DNA from: Devosia sp. 2618
GTDB taxonomy: Bacteria > Pseudomonadota > Alphaproteobacteria > Rhizobiales > Devosiaceae
Assembly (NCBI RefSeq): GCF_040546815.1
Contig: NZ_JBEPOO010000001.1
Coordinates: forward strand, 3,038,001 to 3,102,000
Reading direction: 5' to 3'
DNA length: 64,000 nucleotides
Made by a program: the position numbers and the translations under genes. Of this stretch, positions 55,430 to 63,014 are shown in pieces; position 1 is the first letter of the stretch; each line of letters starts with the position of its first letter. The notes beneath the pieces were generated by a model that saw nothing but the letters and a program-made list of their open reading frames with translations, made no database searches and was not told where the DNA came from.

Positions 55430-56422
55430 TTAACCTCTCGGTGCCGAAAGGGCGAAACGGCGGATGTAGTTGTTGGCCAGAACGGCGCCGCCCAGCAACA
55501 GTCCAAGGAACAGCTGAATCCAGTCCGTGCTCCATCCGGTGTAGAATATGCCGGTCGATATGACCCCAAAAATGGCGGTGCCTATGACAATACCAACTAC
55601 CGACCCGTAGCCGCCTCCCAGCAGCACGCCCCCGATCACAGCGACGATGGGGGCCTGGAAGACGTAACCCATGCCATAGGTGGCATTGCCCGAGTTCCAC
55701 TGCACGCCCTGCAACACGCCGACAAAAGCGGCCGCTATGCCGGTGCACACGAAAAGGGTAATTTTGACGCGTTCGACGGGAACGCCGGCCCCGCGCGCCG
55801 CGACAAGATTGCCTCCCGTCGCAAAGATCCAGTTGCCGAAGCTGGTGCGCGAAAGCACGTAGGCGCCAGTCAACGCAACGGCCATCCACCACAGGATGGA
55901 GATATTGGCCTGCCCCCAGCGCGCTGAGAACAGAAACTTGGCCGCCGGATCGGACACGATCGAACTCGACGTCACATTGGCGATCAGCCGCGAAACGCCC
56001 ATCGTGGCACCGAGCACCACAAAATTGGTGGCCAGCGTGACGATGAATGAAGCGACACCTGTTTTGACCACGACAAGGCCGTTTATAACGCCAATTAAAG
56101 CACCCATGATTAAAGCCAGCCCGATCATCGGCCAGATCGGCACGCCCAGAAAATTCGTGCCTATGGCAACAACCATCGAGGCAGCCCCGACGGTGGAACC
56201 GATCGACAGGTCGAATTCGCCCGAGATCATCAGCAGCCCCACCGGGATGGCGATGATGCCCAGCTCCGCCGCCAGATTTAGCCAGCCGGCCGTGCCGTTG
56301 ATGGACACGAAACCGGCAGCTGTGGTTGTCAGGGCGAAGAAGAGATATGTGACCAGGAAGGCGGCGATAGCGCCGAATTCAGGTCGACGGAGAAGATTGC
56401 GCATTGGCTGCTGTACTTTCAC
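55430..56422 (-). CDS. CUT2 sugar ABC transporter permease (FrcC-like)
   Basis: A 330-residue permease with eight to ten hydrophobic segments and the motifs LMISGEFDLSIGSTVG, SFGNWIFATGGNLVAARGAGVPV and IGGVLLGGGYGSVVG. The start is GTG 56422 or ATG 56404; neither has a strong ribosome site. It lies 3 nt from the ATPase gene and 56 nt after the binding-protein gene. Confidence 0.92.
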   Translation of the reverse strand: MKVQQPMRNLLRRPEFGAIAAFLVTYLFFALTTTAAGFVSINGTAGWLNLAAELGIIAIPVGLLMISGEFDLSIGSTVGAASMVVAIGTNFLGVPIWPMIGLALIMGALIGVINGLVVVKTGVASFIVTLATNFVVLGATMGVSRLIANVTSSSIVSDPAAKFLFSARWGQANISILWWMAVALTGAYVLSRTSFGNWIFATGGNLVAARGAGVPVERVKITLFVCTGIAAAFVGVLQGVQWNSGNATYGMGYVFQAPIVAVIGGVLLGGGYGSVVGIVIGTAIFGVISTGIFYTGWSTDWIQLFLGLLLGGAVLANNYIRRFALSAPRG

Positions 56423-56478
56423 GGATCGGACCAGAGTAGACGCCGGGCGGCCGCCAAGCCGCCCGACAGACGCGTGGA

Positions 56479-57489
56479 TCAGGATGCGCCGCGAACGCCC
56501 GAGAACTTGCGGTTCACTTCAAGTGTCTTGTCGACATTGGTGCTATCAATCACCAGCGGGCCGGTGGTCACCGCGCCGATCGGGTGCAGGCCATAGCGAC
56601 TGTAGAGCACGGCCGACTGGATCGACAGGTAGCCCTGGAGATAGGGCTGCTGATCCATGGCGAAGGCGATATCGCCGGCCTTGATCGCCTCGAGCACCTC
56701 GTTGGAAAGGTCGGCTGTGCCAATACTGATCTTGCCGGCGCGGCCAACATCTTGCACCGCGCGCAGGGCGCTGATCGCCGGCTCCGCATTGAGCGTATAG
56801 ATGCCATCGATGTCGGCATTGGCCTGCAGCGTGCCCATGATGGCCTGCATCATAGCCTGCTGGTTGGCAGCCTCGCCGGTGCCAATTGTCTGGTAGACGG
56901 TTGCGGCGCCCGCTTCGGTCATGGCGTCGATATAGCCTGTACAACGCGCTTCAACGGTGGGATTGCCCGGAACCTGATTGAAGCAAAGCCCCTTAGTCAC
57001 CCCACTTTCGGCCTGTATCTGACCGGCCTTGTGGCCCATCTGATAGGGGTCCTCACCGATGAACCCGAGCGAGCCGTTCTGCTCCCACAGTGTCTGCCCC
57101 GAATTGTGGATGATCACCGGGATGCCCTGGTCGGTCGCTTCCTTGATCAGCGGGTCCATGCCGTCCGGAAAGAACTCGCCTACCAGCAGAATGGACGGAC
57201 TGCGGCTAATGGCCTGCTGCAGGAGCCGCGGGTATTCGCTGGTCATGTTGGCGGTGTCGGTCACCGCGATGTATTGATAATCCACCCCATAAAGCTCGGC
57301 GGCATCGTCAAACCCCTGTTTTACTGCAGCGAAGAATGGCCATGACAGCGGACCACTGACCACCAGGATCGGTCCTTCGTTCTGAGCCTGCGCCGGCGAG
57401 ACGGCAGCAAAGGCCGACAAAGCGGCAAAAGAGATAGAGAGCGCAAGCCGCCTCAGACCGTGGGGGGCGATCGGCAAATCGATATGCAT
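56479..57489 (-). CDS. CUT2 sugar ABC transporter substrate-binding protein
   Basis: A 336-residue periplasmic binding protein with a signal peptide (LALSISFAALSAFAAVSPAQA). The binding domain shows GPILVVSGPLSWPFFAAVKQG, SPSILLVGEFFPDGMDPLIKEA, VIIHNSGQTLWEQN and DIDGIYTLNAEPAISAL. A perfect GAGGAGG lies before ATG 57489, which decides the start over a longer upstream reading. It is first in its operon and divergent from the SGNH hydrolase gene; a palindrome lies in the shared promoter region. Confidence 0.93.
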   Translation of the reverse strand: MHIDLPIAPHGLRRLALSISFAALSAFAAVSPAQAQNEGPILVVSGPLSWPFFAAVKQGFDDAAELYGVDYQYIAVTDTANMTSEYPRLLQQAISRSPSILLVGEFFPDGMDPLIKEATDQGIPVIIHNSGQTLWEQNGSLGFIGEDPYQMGHKAGQIQAESGVTKGLCFNQVPGNPTVEARCTGYIDAMTEAGAATVYQTIGTGEAANQQAMMQAIMGTLQANADIDGIYTLNAEPAISALRAVQDVGRAGKISIGTADLSNEVLEAIKAGDIAFAMDQQPYLQGYLSIQSAVLYSRYGLHPIGAVTTGPLVIDSTNVDKTLEVNRKFSGVRGAS

Positions 57490-57588
57490 TTTGTCCTCCT
57501 CAAGAACGAATGAGCGGCCCCTGCCGCCAGGCGGTCCTCCCCGCCTCATTCGTCGGCAGCAAACAGCAGCAAAATGCGCCTGTCAAAT

Positions 57589-57609
57589 GATTATTCAACT
57601 TGAATGATC
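57589..57609. promoter_or_regulatory. Candidate operator, 21-bp near-perfect palindrome
   Basis: GATTATTCAA and TTGAATGATC flank a central C; one pair is mismatched. It lies 80 nt upstream of the hydrolase start and 100 nt upstream of the divergent binding-protein start. AT-rich palindromes are typical targets of ROK-family repressors, and one is encoded at 58370. Confidence 0.65.
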
Positions 57610-57688
57610 AATTGACTTTCGTAGAGGCAGTTTCTAGGTTCGGCGAAAGTGCTGCGCCCATAATCAGCGCAAGGATTGGGAAGAGAAC

Positions 57689-58336
57689 ATGCGATCTGTC
57701 CTATGTTTCGGAGATTCAAACACTTACGGGCAGACATCTGCCGACACGCCCGATGAGCGCTTTGGTCCAACCATTCGTTGGCCCGGGGTCATGCGCGGCT
57801 TGCTGGCGCCGGACTGGCTGGTCATTGAAGAAGGGCTGAGCGGCCGGACGACGGTGAGCGACGATCCGATCGAAGGGGATGAAAAGAATGGCCGCCGCTA
57901 TCTCAAGCCCTGCATCAACAGCCACAAGCCGCTCGATCTGGTGATCATCATGCTCGGCACCAATGATCTCAAGGTACGCTTCCATAAGCCCGCCTCGGAG
58001 ATTGCCATGGGCATGGGCGCGCTAGTTCAGGACATCAAGGAATTGCGGGCCGGGCCCGGCCAGTGTGTCCCCGAAATCATGATCGTCTCGCCGCCGCCCA
58101 TTCTGGAAGACCTGCGCGGTTGGGAAAGCGTTTTCGATGGCGGGCGCGAAAAGTCGCTGCTGCTGGCTTCCGAATATGCCAGCATCGCCGATGCGTTGGA
58201 GGTGCATTTCTTCGACGCTGGCTCGATCGTGACTTCGAGCGCTATTGATGGCTTTCATCTCGACGCTCAAGGCCATAATCGTCTTGGTGTCGCCATGGCC
58301 GAGGCGGTTGAGGCCATTGGCTGGCTAAAGCAATGA
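57689..58336 (+). CDS. SGNH/GDSL hydrolase, arylesterase-like
   Basis: A 215-residue esterase closely resembling the MsAcT-type arylesterase/acyltransferases: nucleophile Ser10 in CFGDSNTYG, LVIEEGLSGRTT, the oxyanion GTND (90-93), VSPPP and the acid-base pair Asp187/His190 in AIDGFHLDAQGH. It has no signal peptide, so it is cytoplasmic. Between a sugar transporter and a ROK regulator it may remove acyl groups from an imported, acetylated sugar. Confidence 0.9.
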   Translation: MRSVLCFGDSNTYGQTSADTPDERFGPTIRWPGVMRGLLAPDWLVIEEGLSGRTTVSDDPIEGDEKNGRRYLKPCINSHKPLDLVIIMLGTNDLKVRFHKPASEIAMGMGALVQDIKELRAGPGQCVPEIMIVSPPPILEDLRGWESVFDGGREKSLLLASEYASIADALEVHFFDAGSIVTSSAIDGFHLDAQGHNRLGVAMAEAVEAIGWLKQ

Positions 58337-58369
58337 CCGGTTTTGTGATGGAATTGGGAGGCGCCCACC

Positions 58370-59521
58370 GTGCCTGACATGCGTTTTGCCCCGCCGCCGG
58401 CCATGAGGGTGGATGATCGGGTCGGAGGTCTGAATCAGATCAGCGTCCGCAGCTACAACGAGCGCCTGATCATGTCGCTACTGCGCCAACACGGCCAGCT
58501 CTCGCGCATGGAGCTGGGGCAGCGCAGCGGCCTCAGCGCCCAGACCATTTCGGTGATCGTGCGGGCGCTCGAACGCGACGAGCTGGTAGTGCTGGGCGAT
58601 GCCCAACGGGGCCGGGTTGGCCCCCCGACTACGCCACTTTCGCTGAGGGCGGACGGCGCCTTCTCTATTGGCGTGAAGATCGGAATGAAAAGTACCGATC
58701 TCGTACTCATAGATTTTCTGGGACAGGTGCAGCACCGCATCGGCTACATCTACGACTTTCCCGATTCAGATCTGATCTTCGATCGGCTCGCTACCGATCT
58801 GGAGACTCTGCGAAGCGCAATAGCGCCCGCTCACAGGTCCCGGCTGACGGGCATCGGCATCGCCGTGCCCGAAGGCATCGAAAATCTGGACCTCACGGAC
58901 ATGTCGGACGCGGCGGCACGACGCTGGGCCGAGGTCGATTTCGAAGCTCGGGTCGGCGCTATTGCTGGCATGGACGTGCACATTCAGAACGATGTAACGG
59001 CTGCAGCTGGGGCCGAGATGATTTTCGGCGCGGCCCGTCAGCTAAACGATTTTGCCTATTTCTTCGTGGGCGGCACCACCAGTTGCCGATTGGCGCTCGG
59101 CCATCGCATCTATGCAGGCAAGCGCTTCATCAACCAGACCATCACGTCGCTGAGTGACCTGTATGCCGACCTCGCTCCCACTGATCGTGACGCTGGCAAC
59201 GCCATCTGGCGGGGCGATACGACATGGCCGGATTTTGGGCCGGCGCAATCCGCCTGGATCAAGCGATGTGCGACCGATCTGACCGATGCCATCACCGCGC
59301 TCTCAAGCTTTGTCGATATCCGCATGGTCATTATTGACGGCCGCGTCCCGCGCCCTATCGCAGATGCGTTGCGGGACCAGGTTGCCGACCATCTCACTAC
59401 GCATTTTGCAGACGTTACCGTGCAGGGCGGCACTATCGGCAGCTTCAGCAAGGCAGTTGGCGCTGCCGCGCTGTGCCTGCACTCCCGATACATGGTCGAG
59501 AACTCCTTACTCAGCTTGTAA
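58370..59521 (+). CDS. ROK-family transcriptional regulator
   Basis: A 383-residue protein with an N-terminal winged helix (NERLIMSLLRQHGQLSRMELGQRSGLSAQTISVIVRALERDELV) and a C-terminal ROK sugar-kinase-like domain (GIGIAVPEGI, DVTAAAGAEMIFG). The CXCGXXGCXE zinc motif common in ROK proteins is absent. GTG 58370 has GGGAGG upstream; ATG 58379 is possible. It probably represses the divergent transporter and the hydrolase operon through the palindrome at 57589. Confidence 0.9.
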   Translation: MPDMRFAPPPAMRVDDRVGGLNQISVRSYNERLIMSLLRQHGQLSRMELGQRSGLSAQTISVIVRALERDELVVLGDAQRGRVGPPTTPLSLRADGAFSIGVKIGMKSTDLVLIDFLGQVQHRIGYIYDFPDSDLIFDRLATDLETLRSAIAPAHRSRLTGIGIAVPEGIENLDLTDMSDAAARRWAEVDFEARVGAIAGMDVHIQNDVTAAAGAEMIFGAARQLNDFAYFFVGGTTSCRLALGHRIYAGKRFINQTITSLSDLYADLAPTDRDAGNAIWRGDTTWPDFGPAQSAWIKRCATDLTDAITALSSFVDIRMVIIDGRVPRPIADALRDQVADHLTTHFADVTVQGGTIGSFSKAVGAAALCLHSRYMVENSLLSL

Positions 59522-59539
59522 CTGACGATGTCTTTTGGT

Positions 59540-59939
59540 CACAGTCGGGTCGCTCCCGGGACCCTGCGCCTGATGATGGGGCTGCTGATGCAATTCAAGC
59601 ACTTCAGCAATATGCGGCGCGACACGCGTGGTGACGCTAATGGTTCCTGAAAGCCCAGTCCGATGCGATTGCCGCGCCGGGTGCGCATAGTGGCTTCATC
59701 GGCACTTGCCAGGTCCATCTCGACAAATCGGATGCTGCGTTCGCAATCTTCGCGACAAGCTCCAGCAGCAACCTCATAGTCGACAATGCCGTCATACTCG
59801 TGCCCGAGTCGGACACTCCGACTATTGCCAGCATCTCCCCTTGCGCCACCGTGAGGCACATGTTGGAGGCGACGTCAAACGAGCGCTTATGCGTGGTGAG
59901 TTTGACGGTCAGACTCTCGATCGCGAAGACATTGTTCAC
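59540..59939 (-). pseudogene. Decayed Opp/Dpp-type ABC ATPase (DppD-like) remnant
   Basis: The N-terminus reads FAIESLTVKLTTHKRSFDV and then a ruined Walker A, GVSDSGTSMTALSTMRLL, where functional members have GESGSGKSVTALS. The next stretch (MDLASADEATMRTRRGNRIGLGFQEPLAS) continues the family in a second frame, and IAEVLELHQ in a third, so at least two frameshifts are present and everything past the Q-loop is gone. Its start overlaps the end of the amidohydrolase remnant by 4 nt, preserving an old operon junction. Confidence 0.75.
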
Positions 59940-60259
59940 GGGCGGCCCGTGGCCTTAGTCCGCGCCGGGAAGTCGGATCCCCAAATGAAACGCTCGACGC
60001 TGAGCGCATCAATGACCCGGCAGATATGAACTTGGGCTTTGGGATACGGATATTCCTGCCGGCCGCCCCAGGCGATCGTATAGTGAATCTCGCTTGAGAC
60101 TTTCCTTCGTGCATCAGTGTATTGAGCGCTAATGGCGACTCCAATCGCTCCTGCACGTCGGCGTAAAGCAACGTCGGGATGCGAACGCCTGTTCAGGTAA
60201 ATCAAAAATATCCGCCCCTTATATAGATCACTGTTATTTCTGCATAGCTTCGCTGACAC
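59936..60259 (-). pseudogene. Decayed amidohydrolase remnant
   Basis: Only the C-terminal portion is recognisable: IAWGGRQEYPYPKAQVHICRVIDALSVERFIWGSDFPA matches the amidohydrolase-2 ending (RVYDAFGPERLIWGSDFP type). The upstream reading does not resemble the family, and neighbouring frames carry other scraps (DVQERLESPLALN). No N-terminal metal-binding DxHxH part is present. With the adjacent ATPase remnant it looks like a degraded copy of a lactonase-plus-transporter operon. Confidence 0.65.
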
Positions 60260-60318
60260 TAGGACGCTCAGCCCAAAATGAACAAATACTTAGCGCATGG
60301 ACGACGCTCCTTGCTAAA

Positions 60319-61254
60319 TCAATCGCGGACGATATGATTAGCAAGGTTCTGCAGCACCAGATGCCCCATGGCCTGTCGGGCCTCCAGCGTTGCGCTTGCT
60401 TGATGGGGCATCAAAAACACATTTGGCAGCGTATTGAACTCTGTGTCGACACGCGGCTCGTTCTCAAAAACGTCCAGTCCTGCACCCGCAATGGTTCCAT
60501 CCTTGAGTGCACGGATCAGCGCCTTTTCATCGACCACTCCGCCGCGCGCAATATTGATGAGGACGCCCGTTGGCCCGAGCCGCTCCAGGACTTCGCTGTT
60601 GACGATACTCCGCGTTTCAGGCGTGTAGTTTAGACAGACTGCCAAGACGTCACTTGTGGCCGCAAGTTCAGCTGGTGTGCTCGCCCGCTGCCAAGCCGGA
60701 TCGGACGAAGTCTCTGATCTACTGCAATAGGCGATGTTCATTTCACTAGCATGCGCGCGTTTGGCCAGCGCCTTGCCGATCTGTCCCAAGCCAAGGATGC
60801 CAAGAGTTTTGCCCTTTAGACTGGTCCCAAGCGCCAACTTCTTGCCATCAGCCCACCCGCCGCTGCGGACCAACGCATCTCCGTCTCGAAGCCGCCTCAG
60901 GACAGCAAGCATCAGCGCGAGTCCCATGTCTGCGACATCTGCCGTCAGCACGCCCGCAGTGGTCTTTACCTCCACGCCCCGCTCTCTGGCCGTCGCCAGA
61001 TCGACCTTGTCGGTGCCAACGCCATTTACGGCAACAACTCTCAGTGATGGCAGTTTAAGAAGCCAATCCCTCGATATGCCGGTTCCACCGCCAGTCGTTA
61101 CACCAACGATATCGCCAAGCAAGCGCTCGATTTCGGCATGGTCTGCTTCCTGATACCGGCGGAGCACATGATATTTCTGATCCAGCTCTGCCTCGATCTC
61201 GGGGAGCATTGGATCAAACATCAAAATAGTTGGGGAGGCCAATGTGAAAATCAT
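60319..61254 (-). CDS. D-2-hydroxyacid dehydrogenase, hydroxypyruvate/glyoxylate reductase-like
   Basis: A 311-residue NAD(P)-dependent enzyme: cofactor motif LGILGLGQIGKALAKRA (about 148-164), catalytic Arg in NIARGGVVDEKALI, Glu in DVFENEP and His in MPHQASAT. VNGVGTDKVD is the substrate-loop motif. It starts 3 nt after the dehydratase stop, so it is co-transcribed with the sugar-acid dehydratases and may reduce a 2-keto acid product of that route. Confidence 0.92.
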   Translation of the reverse strand: MIFTLASPTILMFDPMLPEIEAELDQKYHVLRRYQEADHAEIERLLGDIVGVTTGGGTGISRDWLLKLPSLRVVAVNGVGTDKVDLATARERGVEVKTTAGVLTADVADMGLALMLAVLRRLRDGDALVRSGGWADGKKLALGTSLKGKTLGILGLGQIGKALAKRAHASEMNIAYCSRSETSSDPAWQRASTPAELAATSDVLAVCLNYTPETRSIVNSEVLERLGPTGVLINIARGGVVDEKALIRALKDGTIAGAGLDVFENEPRVDTEFNTLPNVFLMPHQASATLEARQAMGHLVLQNLANHIVRD

Positions 61255-61257
61255 CCT

Positions 61258-62982
61258 TTATTTCCCAATCTGCTCTGATGGGCGCATGCCAGCGCCATCA
61301 GGACGCAAGAAGTCCAGGTCACAACCATCCTCCGCCTGGAGCACATGCCGATTGTAGAGGCCTAGCCAGCCTCTTGTTTCTGCGGTGGGGGCGGCCACGG
61401 GGACGCGCTTAGCTAGTTCCTCGGGCTCCACTAGGAGATCCAGTGTCCTGCCTTTGACACTCATGCGAATGAGATCGCCGTCACGCACCAATGACAAAGG
61501 GCCACCTGCCGCAGATTCCGGGGATACATGCAGCACAATCGTGCCATAGGCGGTGCCGCTCATTCTTGCATCTGAAATGCGAAGCATGTCCTTCACGCCC
61601 TGTTTGGCGAGTTTGGAAGGAATAGGCAGATAGCCAGATTCCGGCATACCGGCGGCCTTGGGCCCAGCGTTCTGTAGAACCAGAACATCATCCGCCGTTA
61701 CATCGAGCTCAGGATCATCAATTCGGTCGGCCAGATCCTGCATGTTCTTGAATACGACAGCGCGCGCCGTTTTCTCGAAGAGAGTTTCATCTGCCGCCGC
61801 ACGTTTCAGAACGGCCCCATTGGGCGCCAACGAACCAAACAAGGCGACCAGACCACCGTCGGACCGTACCGGCGCTTCTGTGGTGCGGATAACAGCTTCA
61901 TCAATCCAGGTGTCATCAGAGGGAACAAGATCGCCTAGCGTTTCCCCCGTCACGGTCAGGGCGCTACGATCAATCTTGTCCCCCAGCCGACGCAGTACTC
62001 CGCCAACGCCACCAGCATAGAAAAAGTCCTCCATGTAAGCGGTTCCGCTCGGCTTCAAATCGACCAGCACTGGCGTATCGTCCGAGATTGCGTTGAGACG
62101 ATCCATGTCGATCTTGAAGCCAAGACGTCCCGCAATTGCTGCGAGATGGATAATCGCGTTCGTCGAGCCGCCAATGGCCAGCAGCATCCGAACTGCGTTG
62201 TCGATCGTAGCCTGGGTGACTATTTGATCAATCGTGCGACCTGACGCAACGAGCTCCATTGCCGCCTTGCCTGTTGCCTCTGCAGCCCGCAAGCGATCCG
62301 CATGGACAGCCGGAATGGCGGCCGTTCCCGGCAGCATCAGGCCCATGACTTCAAGTAGGATGGACATGGTGCTGGCGGTGCCCATAACGGCGCAGGTTCC
62401 GGCGGTCGTTGCGAGGGAGCTTTCCACCTGGTCGATCTGCTGATCGGATACTTCGCCTGCCCGATAGCGTCCCCAGAAGCGGCGGCAGTCGGTGCACGCG
62501 CCGAGCCGTTCCCCCTGGTAGCGCGACGTCATCATGGGACCCGTCGACACCACAATTGCGGGTTTTCCTGCAGATGCCGCCCCCATGACCAGAGCCGGCA
62601 AGGTCTTGTCGCAGCCACCGACAAGAACAACGGCATCCATAGGCTGTGCGCGCACCATCTCCTCGACATCCATAGCCATCAGATTTCGGAAAACCATGCT
62701 AGTCGGACTAAGGAAAACCTCGCCGAGTGACGTCACCGGGAAGTCCAAAGGCAAGCCACCGGCGGCCAGCACCCCGCGCTTGACCGCGTCAACCAGCTCT
62801 GGCACCCCTCGGTGGCAATTGTTAAACCCACTGGCAGTCCAGGTAATGCCGATGGTCGGACGGCTCAGCATGTCGCGAGAGTAGCCCATGGACTGCGCAA
62901 ACGAGCGACGCAGATAGGCGGCAAAACGCGGATCGCCATAGTTTGTCAGGCCGCCGACGATGCCTTTAGCAGTCTCTTCCAT
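61258..62982 (-). CDS. IlvD/Edd-family sugar-acid dehydratase
   Basis: The 574-residue Fe-S dehydratase has C56 (SGFNNCH), C124 (VGGCDKT) and C197 (TAGTCAVMG), spaced as the [2Fe-2S] ligands of the L-arabinonate/D-xylonate dehydratases, and the active-site Ser in ISDARMSGTAYG. The C-terminal GWLGLYNRHVLQAEDGCDLDFL is typical of the sugar-acid branch rather than IlvD. It should convert a pentonate or related aldonate to the 2-keto-3-deoxy acid. A second paralogue lies 32 nt upstream on the same strand. Confidence 0.93.
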   Translation of the reverse strand: MEETAKGIVGGLTNYGDPRFAAYLRRSFAQSMGYSRDMLSRPTIGITWTASGFNNCHRGVPELVDAVKRGVLAAGGLPLDFPVTSLGEVFLSPTSMVFRNLMAMDVEEMVRAQPMDAVVLVGGCDKTLPALVMGAASAGKPAIVVSTGPMMTSRYQGERLGACTDCRRFWGRYRAGEVSDQQIDQVESSLATTAGTCAVMGTASTMSILLEVMGLMLPGTAAIPAVHADRLRAAEATGKAAMELVASGRTIDQIVTQATIDNAVRMLLAIGGSTNAIIHLAAIAGRLGFKIDMDRLNAISDDTPVLVDLKPSGTAYMEDFFYAGGVGGVLRRLGDKIDRSALTVTGETLGDLVPSDDTWIDEAVIRTTEAPVRSDGGLVALFGSLAPNGAVLKRAAADETLFEKTARAVVFKNMQDLADRIDDPELDVTADDVLVLQNAGPKAAGMPESGYLPIPSKLAKQGVKDMLRISDARMSGTAYGTIVLHVSPESAAGGPLSLVRDGDLIRMSVKGRTLDLLVEPEELAKRVPVAAPTAETRGWLGLYNRHVLQAEDGCDLDFLRPDGAGMRPSEQIGK

Positions 62983-63014
62983 TGGAGCTCACTTAACTTA
63001 ACAAATACAAAGAA

